A DNA stretch of 64,000 bases from the NCBI GenBank assembly GCA_017591395.1, contig WEDG01011505.1, positions 18,075 through 82,074 of the forward strand, given 5' to 3'. The translations under genes were made by a program, and so were the position numbers. Positions 50,001 to 61,743 of this stretch are shown one piece after another. The stretch's first letter is position 1; each line of letters begins with the position of its first letter. Origin of the DNA: Schistocephalus solidus (lineage: Eukaryota > Platyhelminthes > Cestoda > Diphyllobothriidea > Diphyllobothriidae). The notes beneath the pieces are model-generated. The model saw nothing but the letters and a program-made list of their open reading frames with translations. It was not told the DNA's origin and made no database searches.

Positions 50001-52726
50001 ACGAGTCATTGCAGACTGACCCGGGTTCGCTTAAATGATCAGGTTATCATATAACCCGGAAATCCTCCATGATACCACTTTTGGCGTGGAAGATTTAGCA
50101 TAGCGAGGAATTGGCAAAACCTTTATGAAAGATGTTCCAGTATTGACCCCGCTCGCATCTTTTACCAAATTATAGTCTGAATGACCTAAATTGGGAAGGA
50201 TGCAATTTTCATCGACCAAGGATTAAAAGAACGATAAACTTATGGAGTTTTTAAGGACCATTGGATACCCCGGGAACATTCATTAGGAGAAGTGCGACGA
50301 ACTGAAGTGATAACTGAGGAAGCAAGCATGTCACCGTCAAGCGTAAGGTTTCCTAACTGAGCAAGTGGAACCGTCGCAAGGTCCCTTCCGCAATTCAGAG
50401 AATGAGTTTTGAGAGACTTGCCTCAACCCCCCATGAACAGATGATGCATCATAAGGATGTATGCCCCAACTCGAAGCATTCTGTAGTCATATTTCGGATC
50501 CAGTACAGTTTTAAATAGTGAACCATAGTGAGGAACACATTCTACCACTGTGAATACGCATAGATGAATTGAGGAAAGACACCAAATATATATCGTGGTA
50601 ACCCATACAACCCAAATAAAACAACATTTTAAATCGGACATCGCTCATTTAATGTGCCAAGGGGCGCTGTAATATCAAAGCAACCACCAGTCGGGAACTC
50701 AACCGACCACTTGTTTAATCTTCTGTGGCTCCGCATTACCACCTAAATTAAGGCAGACGAGATATTCCACAGTCTGATTCACAAATCACATAACGAAAAC
50801 AGGCAGGAAGTTGCACACGGTATACTGGGTGTGCACGACTTCCTAACAACCGATACATTCCATGGCACATTGGACAACAACAGTGCGAAAAATCTTTCAA
50901 AGGATCACTGAAGAGCCAGCACTACTCCCCCACAGGTGGCTCTACCAGCAGCCCAAAGCACACAGTCCATCATCAAATGGACAGGAGCAAAGCTCCCGCA
51001 ACCGGCGTCAGTGAAAAGGCCATGAAGAGGCCCGACTTAAATCACGCACTACTGTCTGCCATCTAGCGGCGTGTTTAACCACCCCTGCCCCTCCTCCTCA
51101 GTCAGCATTTGCTAAGAAAGAAGCGGACCAGTATGTCCAATAATTTGAGCTGCGGGGTGGATGCACTAGTTTCGGAAAACTGACAGTAGATACTGTCATT
51201 TCACCCATAGGTGCGCAATAAGTCCTTTTCGCGGAGGATTCTCCCTCGTGTTCTGGTATAATAATTCATTTTACAATATAATGTTATTCTATAATGAGTA
51301 ATAGGTCCATAGCCGTAACATAAAAATCGTCTTCCCAAATGTTGCAATTTACCTGTACCTCCGAGCCGACACTCGATAATTCGACCAGCATCTTTCTAGT
51401 CCACGCAGAATTCTCTATGTTGATATGAGTGGGTGCGGCTAAGTAGACGTGCTTCTTCCAGTCAATAAAATTGGAGGAGACAAGGTACCGGCGACCATCT
51501 TTGCGCAGTTTCACGCATGTCAGCTGAAGGGGTAGGTTCGTATCCTTGTCGGCCAGAAGTGCTTCCGCCGTGAGTGGTTTCTACCCCGGCAAATATAAGT
51601 TCACAGGATAATTTCAATGAACAGATTACGCTAAGGGCTATTTCCTTTTATCAAAAAATAAGAAAGACAGTTACTCTAAATTCGGGACATCTACATACTG
51701 CGTCTGCTTCTGTCTGTAAAACCTCATCCCTCCTGCTTATGCTTTCGATCATGTGAGGTATATGAGAAGTAAAATTTATCATAAGGTATAGTTATTCTTT
51801 CCTGATGATATGCAAAGAGTTATAATAAATAAATAAAAAAGTTTGATAAGGTGTGAAAAGCATTTAAAATATATCTTCGAAGCAAGTGAATTTCAGTAAG
51901 ATCGTATATTCGGATAAAAACAACAGTAATTCAGTCGCTGACTGCATGGTGCGATTCATAAAATGACCTCTTTATATTTTCACTGCAAAGGTTTACAAAT
52001 TAAGATGCCTACACTATATAGGAATTTAACAAAATAAAAAATTCAATAACCATTTTAGTGGAATAACCGATATTAAAAAACTTAAAATCAGATGCAAAAC
52101 GTATAGTCTTATGTACGGTAATGAAGGAAATGTACGTAAAACTCTGAGCTTAATATTACCTTCAAAAATGCATGCTCGTTGTATGCTCTATTAAGAAGCA
52201 AAGAGAAAATGCTTAGACTTACTGCCGTTTTGAATGACACAAAACTATCCAAGTCTATCTGAAACACCTGATTCAGTTCGAGGTCAACAGAACACGGGAA
52301 GCGTTGACTTTGAAACCGATGTCTACCGAGGGCCAAGTAAAAGACCAGAGTGCTGTCAGATAGTGATCCTTCGTTTGAAGGCTTTCGGTCCGAAAGATTA
52401 CACAACAAGGCTTTGGCTGTGAGCAGTTCAATGCATAGTGTCGCTCTATCATTTGTTGTGAATTCCGACAAGCGTTGGGTTGTGATTTCCGGGTGGGATA
52501 TACGCCTAGGTGAAGACCCCTCAAGGGCATTGAGGAGGCGGTCAACTATGCCGGCGTTCCTCAGCTTGGTGAGCAGAATATCCTGTTGATAATGGTGATG
52601 CGAGGACTCTTGAGTGCTCGCCAGTGCAGACGTATCGTTGCATTCTATCGCACGTTTAATCTGTGTGCGCAGATCTGGACTCTGCAGAAGTTCATCAATT
52701 TGCGTTCGTAGCTGATTGAGTTGCAT
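37693..52726 (-). CDS. CEP76: CEP76, centrosomal protein of 76 kDa (7 exons, last exon missing)
   Basis: CEP76 sits at centrioles and, in vertebrates, limits centriole reduplication together with CP110. Seven exons join in phase: 52726-52223, 51580-51353, 47426-47155, 45560-45421, 43783-43587, 42393-42172 and 38088-37693. They give 653 codons against 659 residues in human. Recognisable blocks in order are the N-terminal helical region with ILLTKLRNAGIVDRLL (human IKALRRRGIIDDVM), the C2-like part (YLVSSNFIDWKK...VELSSVGSE), WWQEYCLLQ...RMVKMYALDENG, the transglutaminase-like core (DHANLLCSILLGFGL), YNHREFYANIQP, and VPSGYTFKAYPIQ (human VPDGHTFKGFPIH). About 60 C-terminal residues should follow the donor at 37692, but I could not find that exon. 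The ATG has an in-frame TAA 12 bases upstream. Introns are 0.6-4.1 kb and carry repeats. Confidence 0.93.
38089..42171 (-). other. CEP76 intron 6
   Basis: GTAATT...CCCAG, 4.1 kb, AT-rich. No recognisable element apart from weak CCTAACC-like words near 39230. Confidence 0.8.
42172..42393 (-). CDS. CEP76: CEP76 exon 6
   Basis: The acceptor GGTTTTCAG ends at 42394 and the donor AGG|GTAATT begins at 42171; 74 codons, phase 0. It reads VVIFDAVSGGRLWHIS (human ITFWESLTGHRYIHK) and DCIYNHREFYANIQPT (human GCVFNHQMFLGNCQPS). Confidence 0.9.
43587..43783 (-). CDS. CEP76: CEP76 exon 5, transglutaminase-like core
   Basis: The acceptor TTTCCTAG ends at 43784, chosen over a CTCAG 27 bases upstream because only it fits the phase-1 donor. 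It gives WCTGLSLISRNRGSVADHAN with the same spacing as human WCTLLAFLCRNKGDCEDHAN. The exon reads DHANLLCSILLGFGLAAYVAIGI and ends YYAWVIVFD at donor GTACGT. Human has HAWVMTCG here. An insert rich in Pro and Asp (SGPPQDADKPP) precedes YYAWV. Confidence 0.9.
44690..44960 (+). mobile_element. Probable tRNA-derived SINE
   Basis: Within CEP76 intron 4. An A-box-like block lies at 44793-44808 (GTTGCTCAATGATTAG, compare TGGCNNAGTGGTTAG). A B-box-like block lies at 44834-44848 (GCGGGTGCAAACCTC, compare GCGGGTTCGAATCCC). The spacing of about 40 bases fits a tRNA. Downstream TGGCTGATTACGGTTAATAA belongs to a dispersed family with copies at 45835, 36897 and 26395. Upstream 44731-44800 matches 28471-28540. 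Confidence 0.55.
45421..45560 (-). CDS. CEP76: CEP76 exon 4
   Basis: This 140-base exon is short. The acceptor TATTCAG ends at 45561 and the donor ACAG|GTAGAT begins at 45420. It completes a split Gln codon and reads FVTRFIHPLSDERCLGTVGR...RFVACI...DIWCT. This matches human SYVKPLRAGRLLDTPRQAARFVNVL...EQWCT in length and order. It ends in phase 1. Confidence 0.9.
45835..45975 (+). repeat. Dispersed repeat E
   Basis: It reads TGGCTGACAGTGGTTAATAAGCCAGAAGTG, then TAGGTGACTGAC.ACGAGGGCTCT. Shorter matches occur at 26395-26540 (GCTAATAAGCCAGAAATGGC and GAGAGGGCTCTGGATTGGAC), 36897-36970 and 44862-44955. All are on the + strand and decayed. It is the body of a SINE-like family; origin unknown. 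Confidence 0.55.
46020..46195 (+). repeat. Dispersed repeat F, copy
   Basis: Second copy of the 33370-33590 family, inside CEP76 intron 3 and directly after repeat E (45835-45975). E and F may be parts of one longer element. Confidence 0.5.
47155..47426 (-). CDS. CEP76: CEP76 exon 3
   Basis: The acceptor TTGCCAG ends at 47427 and the donor GTGAGT begins at 47154, phase 2. The exon continues the C2-like domain (LTAGLLEIRVGVHLLP, human VSVGILNIKLEMYP), then FAQYGRTWWQEYCLLQ and GRMVKMYALDENGR, equivalent to human YAKQWWREYLQI and SRLVKIFAQDENG. Longer frames on the opposite strand here are shadows. Confidence 0.92.
47427..51352 (-). other. CEP76 intron 2
   Basis: GTAAAT...CCAG, 3.9 kb. The part 49400-51250 is GC-richer and looks like an old repeat, but no family was recognised. 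Confidence 0.8.
51353..51580 (-). CDS. CEP76: CEP76 exon 2
   Basis: The acceptor GGGGTAG ends at 51581 and the donor CAG|GTAAAT begins at 51352; 76 codons, phase 0 on both sides. It reads KPLTAEALLADKDTNLPLQL... and ends MLVELSSVGSEVQ, matching the human SLTVELMGVGTESK stretch of the C2-like domain. A donor six bases earlier (GAG|GTACAG) is an alternative. Confidence 0.88.
52223..52726 (-). CDS. CEP76: CEP76 exon 1 (start)
   Basis: This exon has 168 codons and begins MQLNQLRTQIDELLQ. An in-frame TAA lies 12 bases upstream, which supports this start unless an upstream exon is spliced in. The donor GTAAGT is at 52222-52217, phase 0. It holds the N-terminal helical region and the first strands of the C2-like domain (RHRFQSQRFPCSVDLELN, human QRFRSKPVPCACEPDFHD). 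Confidence 0.9.
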
Positions 52727-55700
52727 TTCCGGGTTTTAAGAGCATCTGTTGTCCGAAAGACTTTAAAAATGTAAACAGCGAGACGATAAGAAGTAATTTA
52801 AATAATCCCTTTAGTTTAATATTGAGTAAAATTGTCAACTCAATTCCTACTTGTCATGGCCTTAAATGCATTGAGCATATTGTTAGGGATCTTGGGAAAT
52901 AATGCCTTAAAATCAGCAATGCCTTTTAAGCGTGAATTTGTTATGTCGATTTCGAATACTGGAGGAAAGAAAAGGATGGCCCATGACAACTACACATTTT
53001 TATCTTAAACGTATCTAACCTCGAATTTTCGAAGCCATTACAGACAATCGACATTATTCTTATTCCAAGTTTAACTTATTTTATTGGTTTTTACTCATCA
53101 AGAACACAGTGTAACACCTTGGAAAGCTAAAACTATAACAAACAGTCTATCTCCCACAAGGGTCCAAAAATAATAAAACTCCTGTTATGGGTGAGTTAAA
53201 GAGTTAGGAGAGATTCTATTTAGGCCATTAAATACTGATGTTAGTATCATGTAGCACGGCCCTTCGAACTGCGTTTATTAGTTACGCATGTATTTTTTTG
53301 TCTGAAAAATGTCCGTAATAAATGAATAATTAAGACACCTAGTTAACAACCCTACATGTACCGATAGGAATCATGAAACTCCCTACAAATGGAGTAGAGA
53401 AAAACGCTCAAAGCACCATACTATGCTGTCTTCTGATCGCTAACCGATTAAACGGGGAAAGGGGTCCGTTTTTGGCTTGATCGATAAAGTAAAATGTAGG
53501 AACCACGTTGTATTTAAATTTCACGTAGGTTTCCGCTACCTGTAAAAGAAGTTACGTTTTTAGGTTTGGTTTAACTACGAAACTCACTTTATATTCGTAT
53601 TTTATAAAGCTCTTTCCAGTAAGGTCATCCTACTAAGCACGTTGAATTGCTCAAAAAATAATCGACTCAAAGACATAAAAGCCTTACCATTGATCTCGCA
53701 GTCGCAAAAATTCGACCGAACACTAACCTTTAGAATAACAGACCAAGGCCTAAAACGGCATCACATTCCCACATCGCTTTTAAAAATTATATCCAACTGT
53801 TAATTATAGTCTTTATAGGCGAAAAAAATCAATTTAAAAATACTTCAAACTTTCCACGCTTGGTGATCAGTTAAGTTAAATTCTATACCTTTCTCACAAG
53901 TGAATTAACAACATGCCGCACCGCACAGGAGCGAATCCTCATAAGGTCCAAATATATCAAAAAGTTAGGTTTTGTTATGTGAGAAAATCATCCAAAGTGC
54001 ATGGCAATCAGTACTTCTAATAATGAAATTATAGTAAAAACGCTTTTACAATACATATTTTGTGGCTTAATTTCGTTAAATTATCTGGCCTTCCATTTAA
54101 AGCAAGGGGCCTAAACTAGTCTGTAAATGTTCGTTATGCTCAAATGATTAGCATCACCAGGCAATCAGGCGTTGTTGAGTTTCATGAAGGTCATTTTGAA
54201 GCAGCTTCGTGGGGATTCAAGGGATTTAAGAAATTTAAAGAAAAATAAACACTTGTTTATTCATTTAAATTTCTGAAATCCTGCGTATATACGCATATGC
54301 TATCACAACTACAAAAGCACAAGCTCGCTCAGGCCGTGCCCTTTTATACAACGCGCGTGAAACACAACCGGTGGAGCGGGCGAATATTAATTTTACATAA
54401 TTACTAAAGTGTGATATAATCCGCCATAGCAATGACAGCCGGGTATTTACTGTAATTTAAGCTTGCATTAGCAGTATGTAAACCGCAAGGTAATGTCTAT
54501 TGACTACCTGTCATGCACCATAAAGCAGATTTTAATCAACGCTAGGAAATGTCCTTTGGTCCGAAAATGAAGAAGTTTCCGATACATTTTTATTTACGAT
54601 CTACTGAGCCCTCAAAGGAGGTTGAATGAGCGGATCACAAAAGGCACAATTGCACTATAAAAGGTTATTGTTGGTTAAGTAGACGATTTGCGAGGGACTG
54701 CTGACGAGAACCGGTAGCATAGCATATCAATTTGTGTTTTCAGCCTGCCGGCAAACCTTTTTACTGTCGCAAACCCCGCCTATCACCCTCTGACCTACCC
54801 CCCCCCCCCCCCCATATATGTGGGTACATACGAGTTAATGGGATGTTAAAAACCTCAATTTTACTCAAATTGCATTAAAAGTTTGTAAAATTGTCATCAA
54901 TAAATTAATATATGATGGTCCATGCATGATAAAAATAAATAATTAGAATCAACTTCTACTCAGAAGAGAAGGAAAAACGGAACTATATAGAGGCGGAAGA
55001 TCTTAAATTAACAGTTAAATAGTGCACGCAGACGCAAACATATATGTTGATGTAGCAGTGTAACGAACCACAGTTCCGACAGAATTGTTTGAATGAACTG
55101 GGAACACTTTTCGCGCGGATCCCGAATGAGGATGGTGTGATCGATGGTCTGTTAAGATGGCCGGTGTTCCTTCTTTCCCTACCGCTGACATCTCCCCTCG
55201 TTACCGCCGTCGTACCGTCTCGAAAGTCCCTGACCGTCAGCATCTCCACGACCCTCACCCGCATTTGCGAACAGCACTGCACTCCCCACCGGTATCTAAC
55301 TGATCATTCGTGACCACCTCCCACTCCAAACGGATCGATTGTATAAGTCCCCAGTATTCGCTTGTATCTTTATATTTCTCTTTTACTATCTACAATTTGT
55401 TACTGTTAACATAGGTACCTTACGTTATAAACTTATTCCCTCCTGCTATCTATACATGTGGGCATGATGAAGTGCGTAACGATTCTGCCGACGTTATATG
55501 GCTACAGATTTTCCTAGTGATATACTCCACAGTGTGTGCTATCTTTGACATTCTCGGCCGCTACAGCAGGTAATATGCGCATTTAAAAAGACAATTTACT
55601 GTACATTGTGTTTAATCCAAAAATAATATAATTCCATTTAAATTCATTTCAATTGTGATTTAATAGAGAGAAGGTTTGTTTACTGTTGAGGTAATTATAG

Positions 55701-56852
55701 TGTAGCTGACGGATTGTGCACAGTTTTGGTGCAGTTGTATTCAAGTATATCGTACATTTTAGTGCCGATTTATTAGTACTATTAGTGATAATATTACTTT
55801 GAATTTCCATCTAAAAGTTTGATCGCATTTTTAAATTTCGTTAAAAAACTTGGATGTTGTTTCGTTTATGATGAAGGGTTTATCGAAGCTTTATATGTGG
55901 AATTAAATACGCTTTATTACTAGCCACTGAATATTTACCCTACCAATTTTCGGGATGATTTTTATGATGATTGTACATATTTTTGCCGTTTTCGGTCAGT
56001 TTTACTGTCTCTATATAAAACCGGTTGCATTGATAAGCTTTCTATTGCTGGTACGCTAAAAATAATTATAAGGATGGGCCAGTTCTCACAGAAACTTTTA
56101 CTGCCCTCGTTCCGTAAAACGATAGTCCACACAGGCTTATTCAAGACAGATGCTGCAATCATATTATTGGTGTTTTCCGGAGATCAGTTAGATAACGTTT
56201 AAATAACAATTTTTGATGAAGCCGTCTATATAGTCAATAACCAGATCATAGTTCAAGTTACCGGCTGTTTTGCTCAAACATCACTCTAATAAAAAAAATA
56301 GATGGTTAAAATAATTGTTCAATATTCTTCAGTGTTATTTTTCTCACTTAAACCAAACAGCAAAGTCAATTTTATTATTTAAATTCATCCATTATTATAG
56401 CTGATTACAGAGATTTGTAATTTCTGCACGAAAATGTAGGGCATCCACCAGAAAAGGCAGCACAATTATAGAAGAGAGATCTATAGGCAATTAGAAAATT
56501 GGTAGATCAGAAGTGCGGACCATGGTTTGTTAGAATTAAAATTAGGAAACAGAAACTTTATACAAATTTGAAAACCAATCAAAATATTTTGCGCCTGAGT
56601 AGCTATTCCCAAAGAATTTAACCAACATTCCATCGAAATATTTTAGTAAAAGTCTGCAAATATAAGGCCGATTCTGTGCGAAAATTACTTTGCTCTGAGA
56701 ATTCTTTCAAAAACTTCAAATCGCAATGAGTGCTTCCTTTTCATCTGCACTGCAATAGAAGCCTGTATTAATAATCAGTTATGCCAAAAATAATGAACTC
56801 TATCCCCGTTTGGACCATTTCCTTGCATCTCAGTAAAATCACTACTTAGATC
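52727..56852. other. Region upstream of CEP76, no gene seen
   Basis: AT-rich. It holds the C16 run. Frames at 54983-55313 on both strands are unassigned. No clear TATA or initiator could be tied to the CEP76 start. Confidence 0.5.
54798..54813. repeat. Run of 16 C
   Basis: Homopolymer in otherwise AT-rich intergenic DNA. Confidence 0.95.
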
Positions 56853-57004
56853 TTCAGTTCAGTTCAGTGTATTGAAGGAAAATAGGCTTTCGCCTTTGAA
56901 CTCCCTATTTGTTACATAAAAATAGCAAGAATAAGAACTAATGTATATAAGTTACAGTCAAGTGAATGCAGGTAGATTTACGTGGTACGATGATATTGTT
57001 AAGG

Positions 57005-57394
57005 TTAATTAGTCCCATAGTGTTCGTGGTGATGCAATTTATGTATGTCAAGCCGATGTTTGAATGTATCCACAGACTGGGACGTAACAATTGCCTCAGG
57101 TAGGATATTCCACGGTTCCACGACACAGTTGGTGAAAAAATACCTCCTCTCATCCATTCTTACTTGGGGCACACTTAGTTTGAATGGATAACCTCGGAGA
57201 TTATTCGTAGTGGCAAGTTGGAAAAATTGATCACCTAGGATGGCGCAATCCATGCCACGCCCGATACGGAAGGTTTGTATCAAGTCTCCGCGCAACTGCC
57301 TATAACTCAGAGGATAGAGATTTAGGTTATTTATACGAATCTCATATGGCAGTTCACCTTGACCTCTTACTAATTTTGTGGCTCGCCGCTGCAC
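57005..57394 (-). pseudogene. LINE C ORF2 C-terminal region
   Basis: This is an open frame of about 130 codons: MQRRATKLVRG, NLYPLSYRQLRGDLIQTFRI and RRYFFTNCVVEPWNILPEAI, followed by DTFKHRLD. This is the common last part of CR1 and RTE-like ORF2 proteins (RR.RGDLI..FK..., FF..RVV..WN.LP..VV). Confidence 0.88.
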
Positions 57395-57650
57395 CCATTG
57401 GAGCCTGTTGTATTCCTATTGGGTCCACGGTCGCCAGGCTTGAATCGCATATTCAAGATGTGGCCTTAAAATCGTACCAAGGACTTTAGAAAAGCAGTCT
57501 TCGTCGAAAACTTTAAATGCACGCTAATAGCGTACAGCATTGAATTGGCGGATTTAGCTGCTTTGCAACATTGCGTTGAAGGCTTCCATTTGTCCTTAAT
57601 GCAAACTCCATGATCCTTCTGTATGTGTGCTTCTCGTAGTGGCAAACCGT

Positions 57651-58676
57651 TTAAATAGTAGGGTCACATATCAGTGACCTGATTTCGATTTCCCAGACAT
57701 AACAGGGCGCATTTGTTTGAGTTGAAGGACAAGAGCCATTTGCGGACCTCTTGTCCAATCGACGATGATTTTCTTGGAAATCGTCTCCATCGGCAGCATT
57801 GTGGATAACTCTCCAGATTTTTATATAGTCAGCAAACAGAGCAAAGTCACAGTCCAATTTCTGCACACAATCATTAATGAACAAGAGAAATAGTATTGGT
57901 CCGAGCACTGAACCTTGTGAAACTCCACTCTCGTTGACTGTTAATTTTGATGGCGATCCGCTAACATAGACCACTTGGGAACGACCAAGGAGAAAATTCT
58001 TGATCCACGTAAGAAGTTTGCCTCCGATACCAAACATTCTCAACTTGTAAAGTAGACGCTGGTGCAGAACACTATCGAAGGTATTCTGGAAATCAATTGA
58101 GGCCACATGCACAGTGTCTTTGCATCCAGTGCTTTTGTCCAGCTTTGCATCGTATAAAATAAGTTCGTAACACACGATTTTCCCCTTCGAAAGCCCTATT
58201 TTGCCATTGATAAGAGGTTACGGGTTTCGAAATAAATCATCAATAACTTTTTGAAAACCTTCTCCATAACATTGAAACAGATTGAGGTTAGGCCGACAGG
58301 CCTGTAGTTTGTAGCAAATGCAGGACTACCACTTTTTTTGAAGCGGTTTGATAGTGGCTGTTTTCCAGTCGGTAGGAAGAATTCTCGTATCGAACGATTT
58401 CTGGCACATAAATGATAGCAGTTTCGCCAGCTCTCGAGCAAGTTTGAGGAGTAGCTTTGCTTGAATCTCGTCGAGGCCAGGGGATTTGCATGCCTTCAGA
58501 CTTTTTAGTTCTTCAAAGACCATCTGTTCTCGGATGAGCATATCCTGAATAATTGGCCCTCCCATAGGCTGGTTAATAGATGGAATTAAAACAGCTTCTC
58601 TGGTGAAACTGACTGAAAAAAAAACTTGAAAAGTGTTATGCTTTGTTTTTAATTTCTGATATATTGAAACCCTCAT
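57651..58676 (-). pseudogene. LINE C reverse transcriptase remnant
   Basis: The first part (58676-58326) has SLKACKSPGLDEIQAKLLLK and ILPTDWKTATIKPLQKK. The next (58280-58196) has TNYRPVGLTSICFNVMEKVF. The last (58175-57651) has VASIDFQNTFDSVLHQRLLY, VSQGSVLGPILFLLFINDC and LFADYIKIW. The normal FADD box is FADY, so the second catalytic Asp is lost. Confidence 0.88.
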
Positions 58677-59177
58677 CCTTTCTCATAACAGGAATCGGGT
58701 TCCTGTTACGTGTGCTTTTTCTTACATAAGCTCAGAGCAATTTGGTATTGTGAGCTGCTCGCTGGAGCAAATCCCTCTCGTTATCCCGTCGGATTTTGAA
58801 GTTCAAGCTTTTTACCTTGTTACTTTGAGTTTTTGTATGCTTGCAAGGCTACATTTTCATTGGATCGGCAAAAATTTCTTCCAAAGCCTTCCTTTCCTGT
58901 TAATCACTCTTTTGAGATCCCTTGTTAGCCACTGTGGACTGTAAGATATCCTAAGGTGTGATGGCGGACAGTGGCATTTTAAAGGATTCAACAAATACTC
59001 CTTAAATAAATATCAGTCCTCAGTGACATTCCCAGAGAAGAAAAGATCCCAGTCTATTCGTGATGCCTCAGCTCTCATCTTTCAAAAGTCTCCTCACCAT
59101 AGATTGGGCCTGGATTCATTTATTGCAGATGTCACAGAATATAAACCATACTCCCATGAAAGTACTGCATGATCACT

Positions 59178-59618
59178 TCATCCAAGTGGAGGTAGGTCGT
59201 GAACCTCGTCTTTACTGTCAGGATCTTTATTGAAGAGGAGATCTAAAAAACTAGACTGTTGTCCTCCACGCGCTCTTGTTGGAACAAATACATGTTGGGT
59301 GAAAAGAGCTTCAATTGTTGTCTTTAGCAGACGATGATCGAAGGAAAACTTTGAGCTTTGCGCCTGCAGATCGTTCCATCGAATGCTGCGTGCATTGAAT
59401 TCTCCCATGAGAACAACACCAGGTTGACTACTTATCTCCTTTATGTTCTCCAACAACCAAGTATTAGCGTCGGTGTCTGTTCCCGGTGGTTGGTAGAGAG
59501 TCATGTTTTCAAGGGACTGCGATCGCCGCATCTTTATTGTCAGCCAAATAGCCTCAATACCATTGCTTATCTTCTCTGTCATTTCACATACTGTGAAATT
59601 TATTTTAACATACATCAC
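59178..59618 (-). pseudogene. LINE C endonuclease remnant
   Basis: The frame holds MTLYQPPGTDTDANTWLLEN (RPP..), VVLMGEFNARSIRWND (GDFN changed to GEFN) and SSFLDLLFNKDP (LDLIF). These are AP-endonuclease motifs of CR1 ORF2. Confidence 0.85.
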
Positions 59619-60611
59619 AACTTGTCTACCCTGGCGACGGGTGCGGTTTCTCCTGAACAGCTGGTATCCGGATAAGGCTACTTTGCAATCGCTAATGTTC
59701 TGTGACAGTCATGTTTCTGTGATTGCTATAATATCAGGAGACAGAACGGCTACCTGAATTCTCCGTTCGTCGAGCTTCGAAAACAGACTTTGGGTGTTGG
59801 TCTACAGAAATTTAAGTATGCAGCAGTCAGCAGAGCCAAATTCCGTTTGTCTTGAGTTTGCCAATGCTTACTTGCCGATGCCATCATGAGCATTGGCTGG
59901 TTCCAGAGAAATATTGCGTTTCCCTGTATCACGCGTCCCCTGTAAATCACCAGATTTTCCTCTCCAACTGCAAGTCTCCTCTTCATTTCTATCACTAATT
60001 CGCGGCGTTTCATGCGTTCTGCTGGAGAGTAGGGCGGCTGAAAAAACCTGCTTATGAGAGTTTCAAAGGTTGGTTTTTCTCGAGAGAAGTAGCTTAGCCT
60101 CTTCCTTGTTGTCCAATACAATTTTGATAGGCCGTGGTCTCACATGCTGTTCAATATCCTTTTTTCCTAGCCTGAAGGCAGCGCGAATGGTAATCGTCCC
60201 TCCTGAATGAAGTATATCATTCAGCAAGTGCTGAAACATAGCAAGATCAGCGGATATCCGTTCCTTTGAGTTGTGGGCATTTGATTCAGGGAAGCCTTGG
60301 ATAACTACGCAGTGCTCTCGGTCAAGGGCGACTTTTGATTCATTGCCAACCATATTTTCCTCTGAATTAAAAGAAGGATTCATTAGGTTTGTTTTCAACT
60401 TTATAATCGTTTTATATTGTTTCCCAAGTCTATCTTGCCACTTATCGGTTTTTCGCTGTCAACTACGGGCTCTTTAGAACTGCTGGGATAGCCGGCAGAA
60501 GTTGAGTCTGAAGTCAGAACCACCTTTTGAAAAGCGCATTAGAAGTTGTCCTGATATTACCGTTATCCAACCCGGCGTGCCGTCGTGCTTTCCCCATTGC
60601 AGATTGCCAGC

Positions 60612-60636
60612 GTTTATTTATTTATTTATATTTATT
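60612..60636. repeat. TTTA microsatellite, tail of LINE D
   Basis: TTTATTTATTTATTTATATT is the complement of an AAAT-type tail at the 3' end of the - strand CR1-like element D. Confidence 0.85.
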
Positions 60637-61743
60637 GCCAGTTTACAGGCAAGGTCAAAAGGGATATATACAGTAGGGGTCAAGCTGACAGTGAAAAACT
60701 CCTGATCGTTCTTTAAAGCATTTTCAGGAGAAAAACTGCAGCTTGTCGAACAGATTAAAGTTTAGGACAGGGAAGTGTTGACTACAGGTGCACGGTGTAG
60801 TACTTTCTCCTTTCGGTGTAAGCTGGATCTGGTCTGTACTAGCAGCAAGTATGCTGGCGAGCGGCTGCTAGCTGTAGACTGAGGAATAACCCGATTACGG
60901 ACTGCAGAGCCAGCAATATTGCCTTCAGCATGAAGTCCAGCATAGGATTCAGAGTCCGTGGACGCCATCAGAACGGAAGAGAGCTTCCAGAGAATCAGCA
61001 CCCAAAAAATTCGCGGAAGGTGTCCTGGAATGTAGAAAAACTAGTGACAGCTCTCGTAAACAAAGGATAGTTTTTGCTGAATTTTTAATACTTCTGCAGT
61101 TTATTCCAGATTGCTATAGCGTTAACCGAAAAACTGACGGTATTTAACGGTGCGTGCCAAAGGAAGAAATAAGAATACATCTCTATGATTGGTGCGCCGA
61201 CAGTGGTCGAGCTGCCCTCAGGGATGTAAGGGGAGTTAAAGGTAAAACCGTTTAAAAAGCTTGAACAGTAAAAATAGTCCCTTCTGTAATCTACGAAGCC
61301 ACAACGGGTCGAGGCTTGTAAGCTCACAGCGTTGTTGGTAGGACAGGTTTCTGTGCTCTGAAGTAATAACTCTTTTAGTAAAGAAGTGCTGGACTGATTC
61401 TATCTTCCTCCGTTCACTCGGCGTGCAGAAGGCTAAATAGAAACGAGCAGTATTCCAGACTAGGTCTGACATACATTTTTATAAAGGCTGGTCCTAATAT
61501 TGAGGGTTTTTAAAATTTCTGAGAATAAACTCCAGTGGTTTGGCGTGCTTTAGAGACAATCAGCGCAGTGCTCTGACAGATTAAGACTACTAGAATATGA
61601 TATGCCCAGATCCGTTATAAACCCTGGCACTATTTAAGTCATGACCGTCTATGCTTTAGATGAGGCTGATGGGTTGTCACAACTAACCATAACGGAGCAT
61701 TTGTGCTAGAGAGCGAAAGGCGCATGTGTGACACCACTGAGCG

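Larger units (their letters stand above)
56853..60400 (-). mobile_element. CR1-like LINE C, near full length, dead
   Basis: Order on the - strand: an ORF1-like region (60398-59750: REHCVVIQGFPESNAHNSKE, RRELVIEMKRRLAVGEENLV), endonuclease (59618-59178: PGVVLMGEFNARSIRWNDL, RGGQQSSFLDLLFNKD), linker and RT (58676-57651) and C-terminal domain (57394-57005). The 3' end at 56853-56868 is a short CTGAA tandem, typical of the small-repeat tails of CR1 elements. Several frameshifts and stops are present. Confidence 0.88.

Noticed and set aside
54798..54813. Polypyrimidine tract of a splice acceptor
   Set aside because: A pure C run with no downstream AG-exon structure or coding frame.
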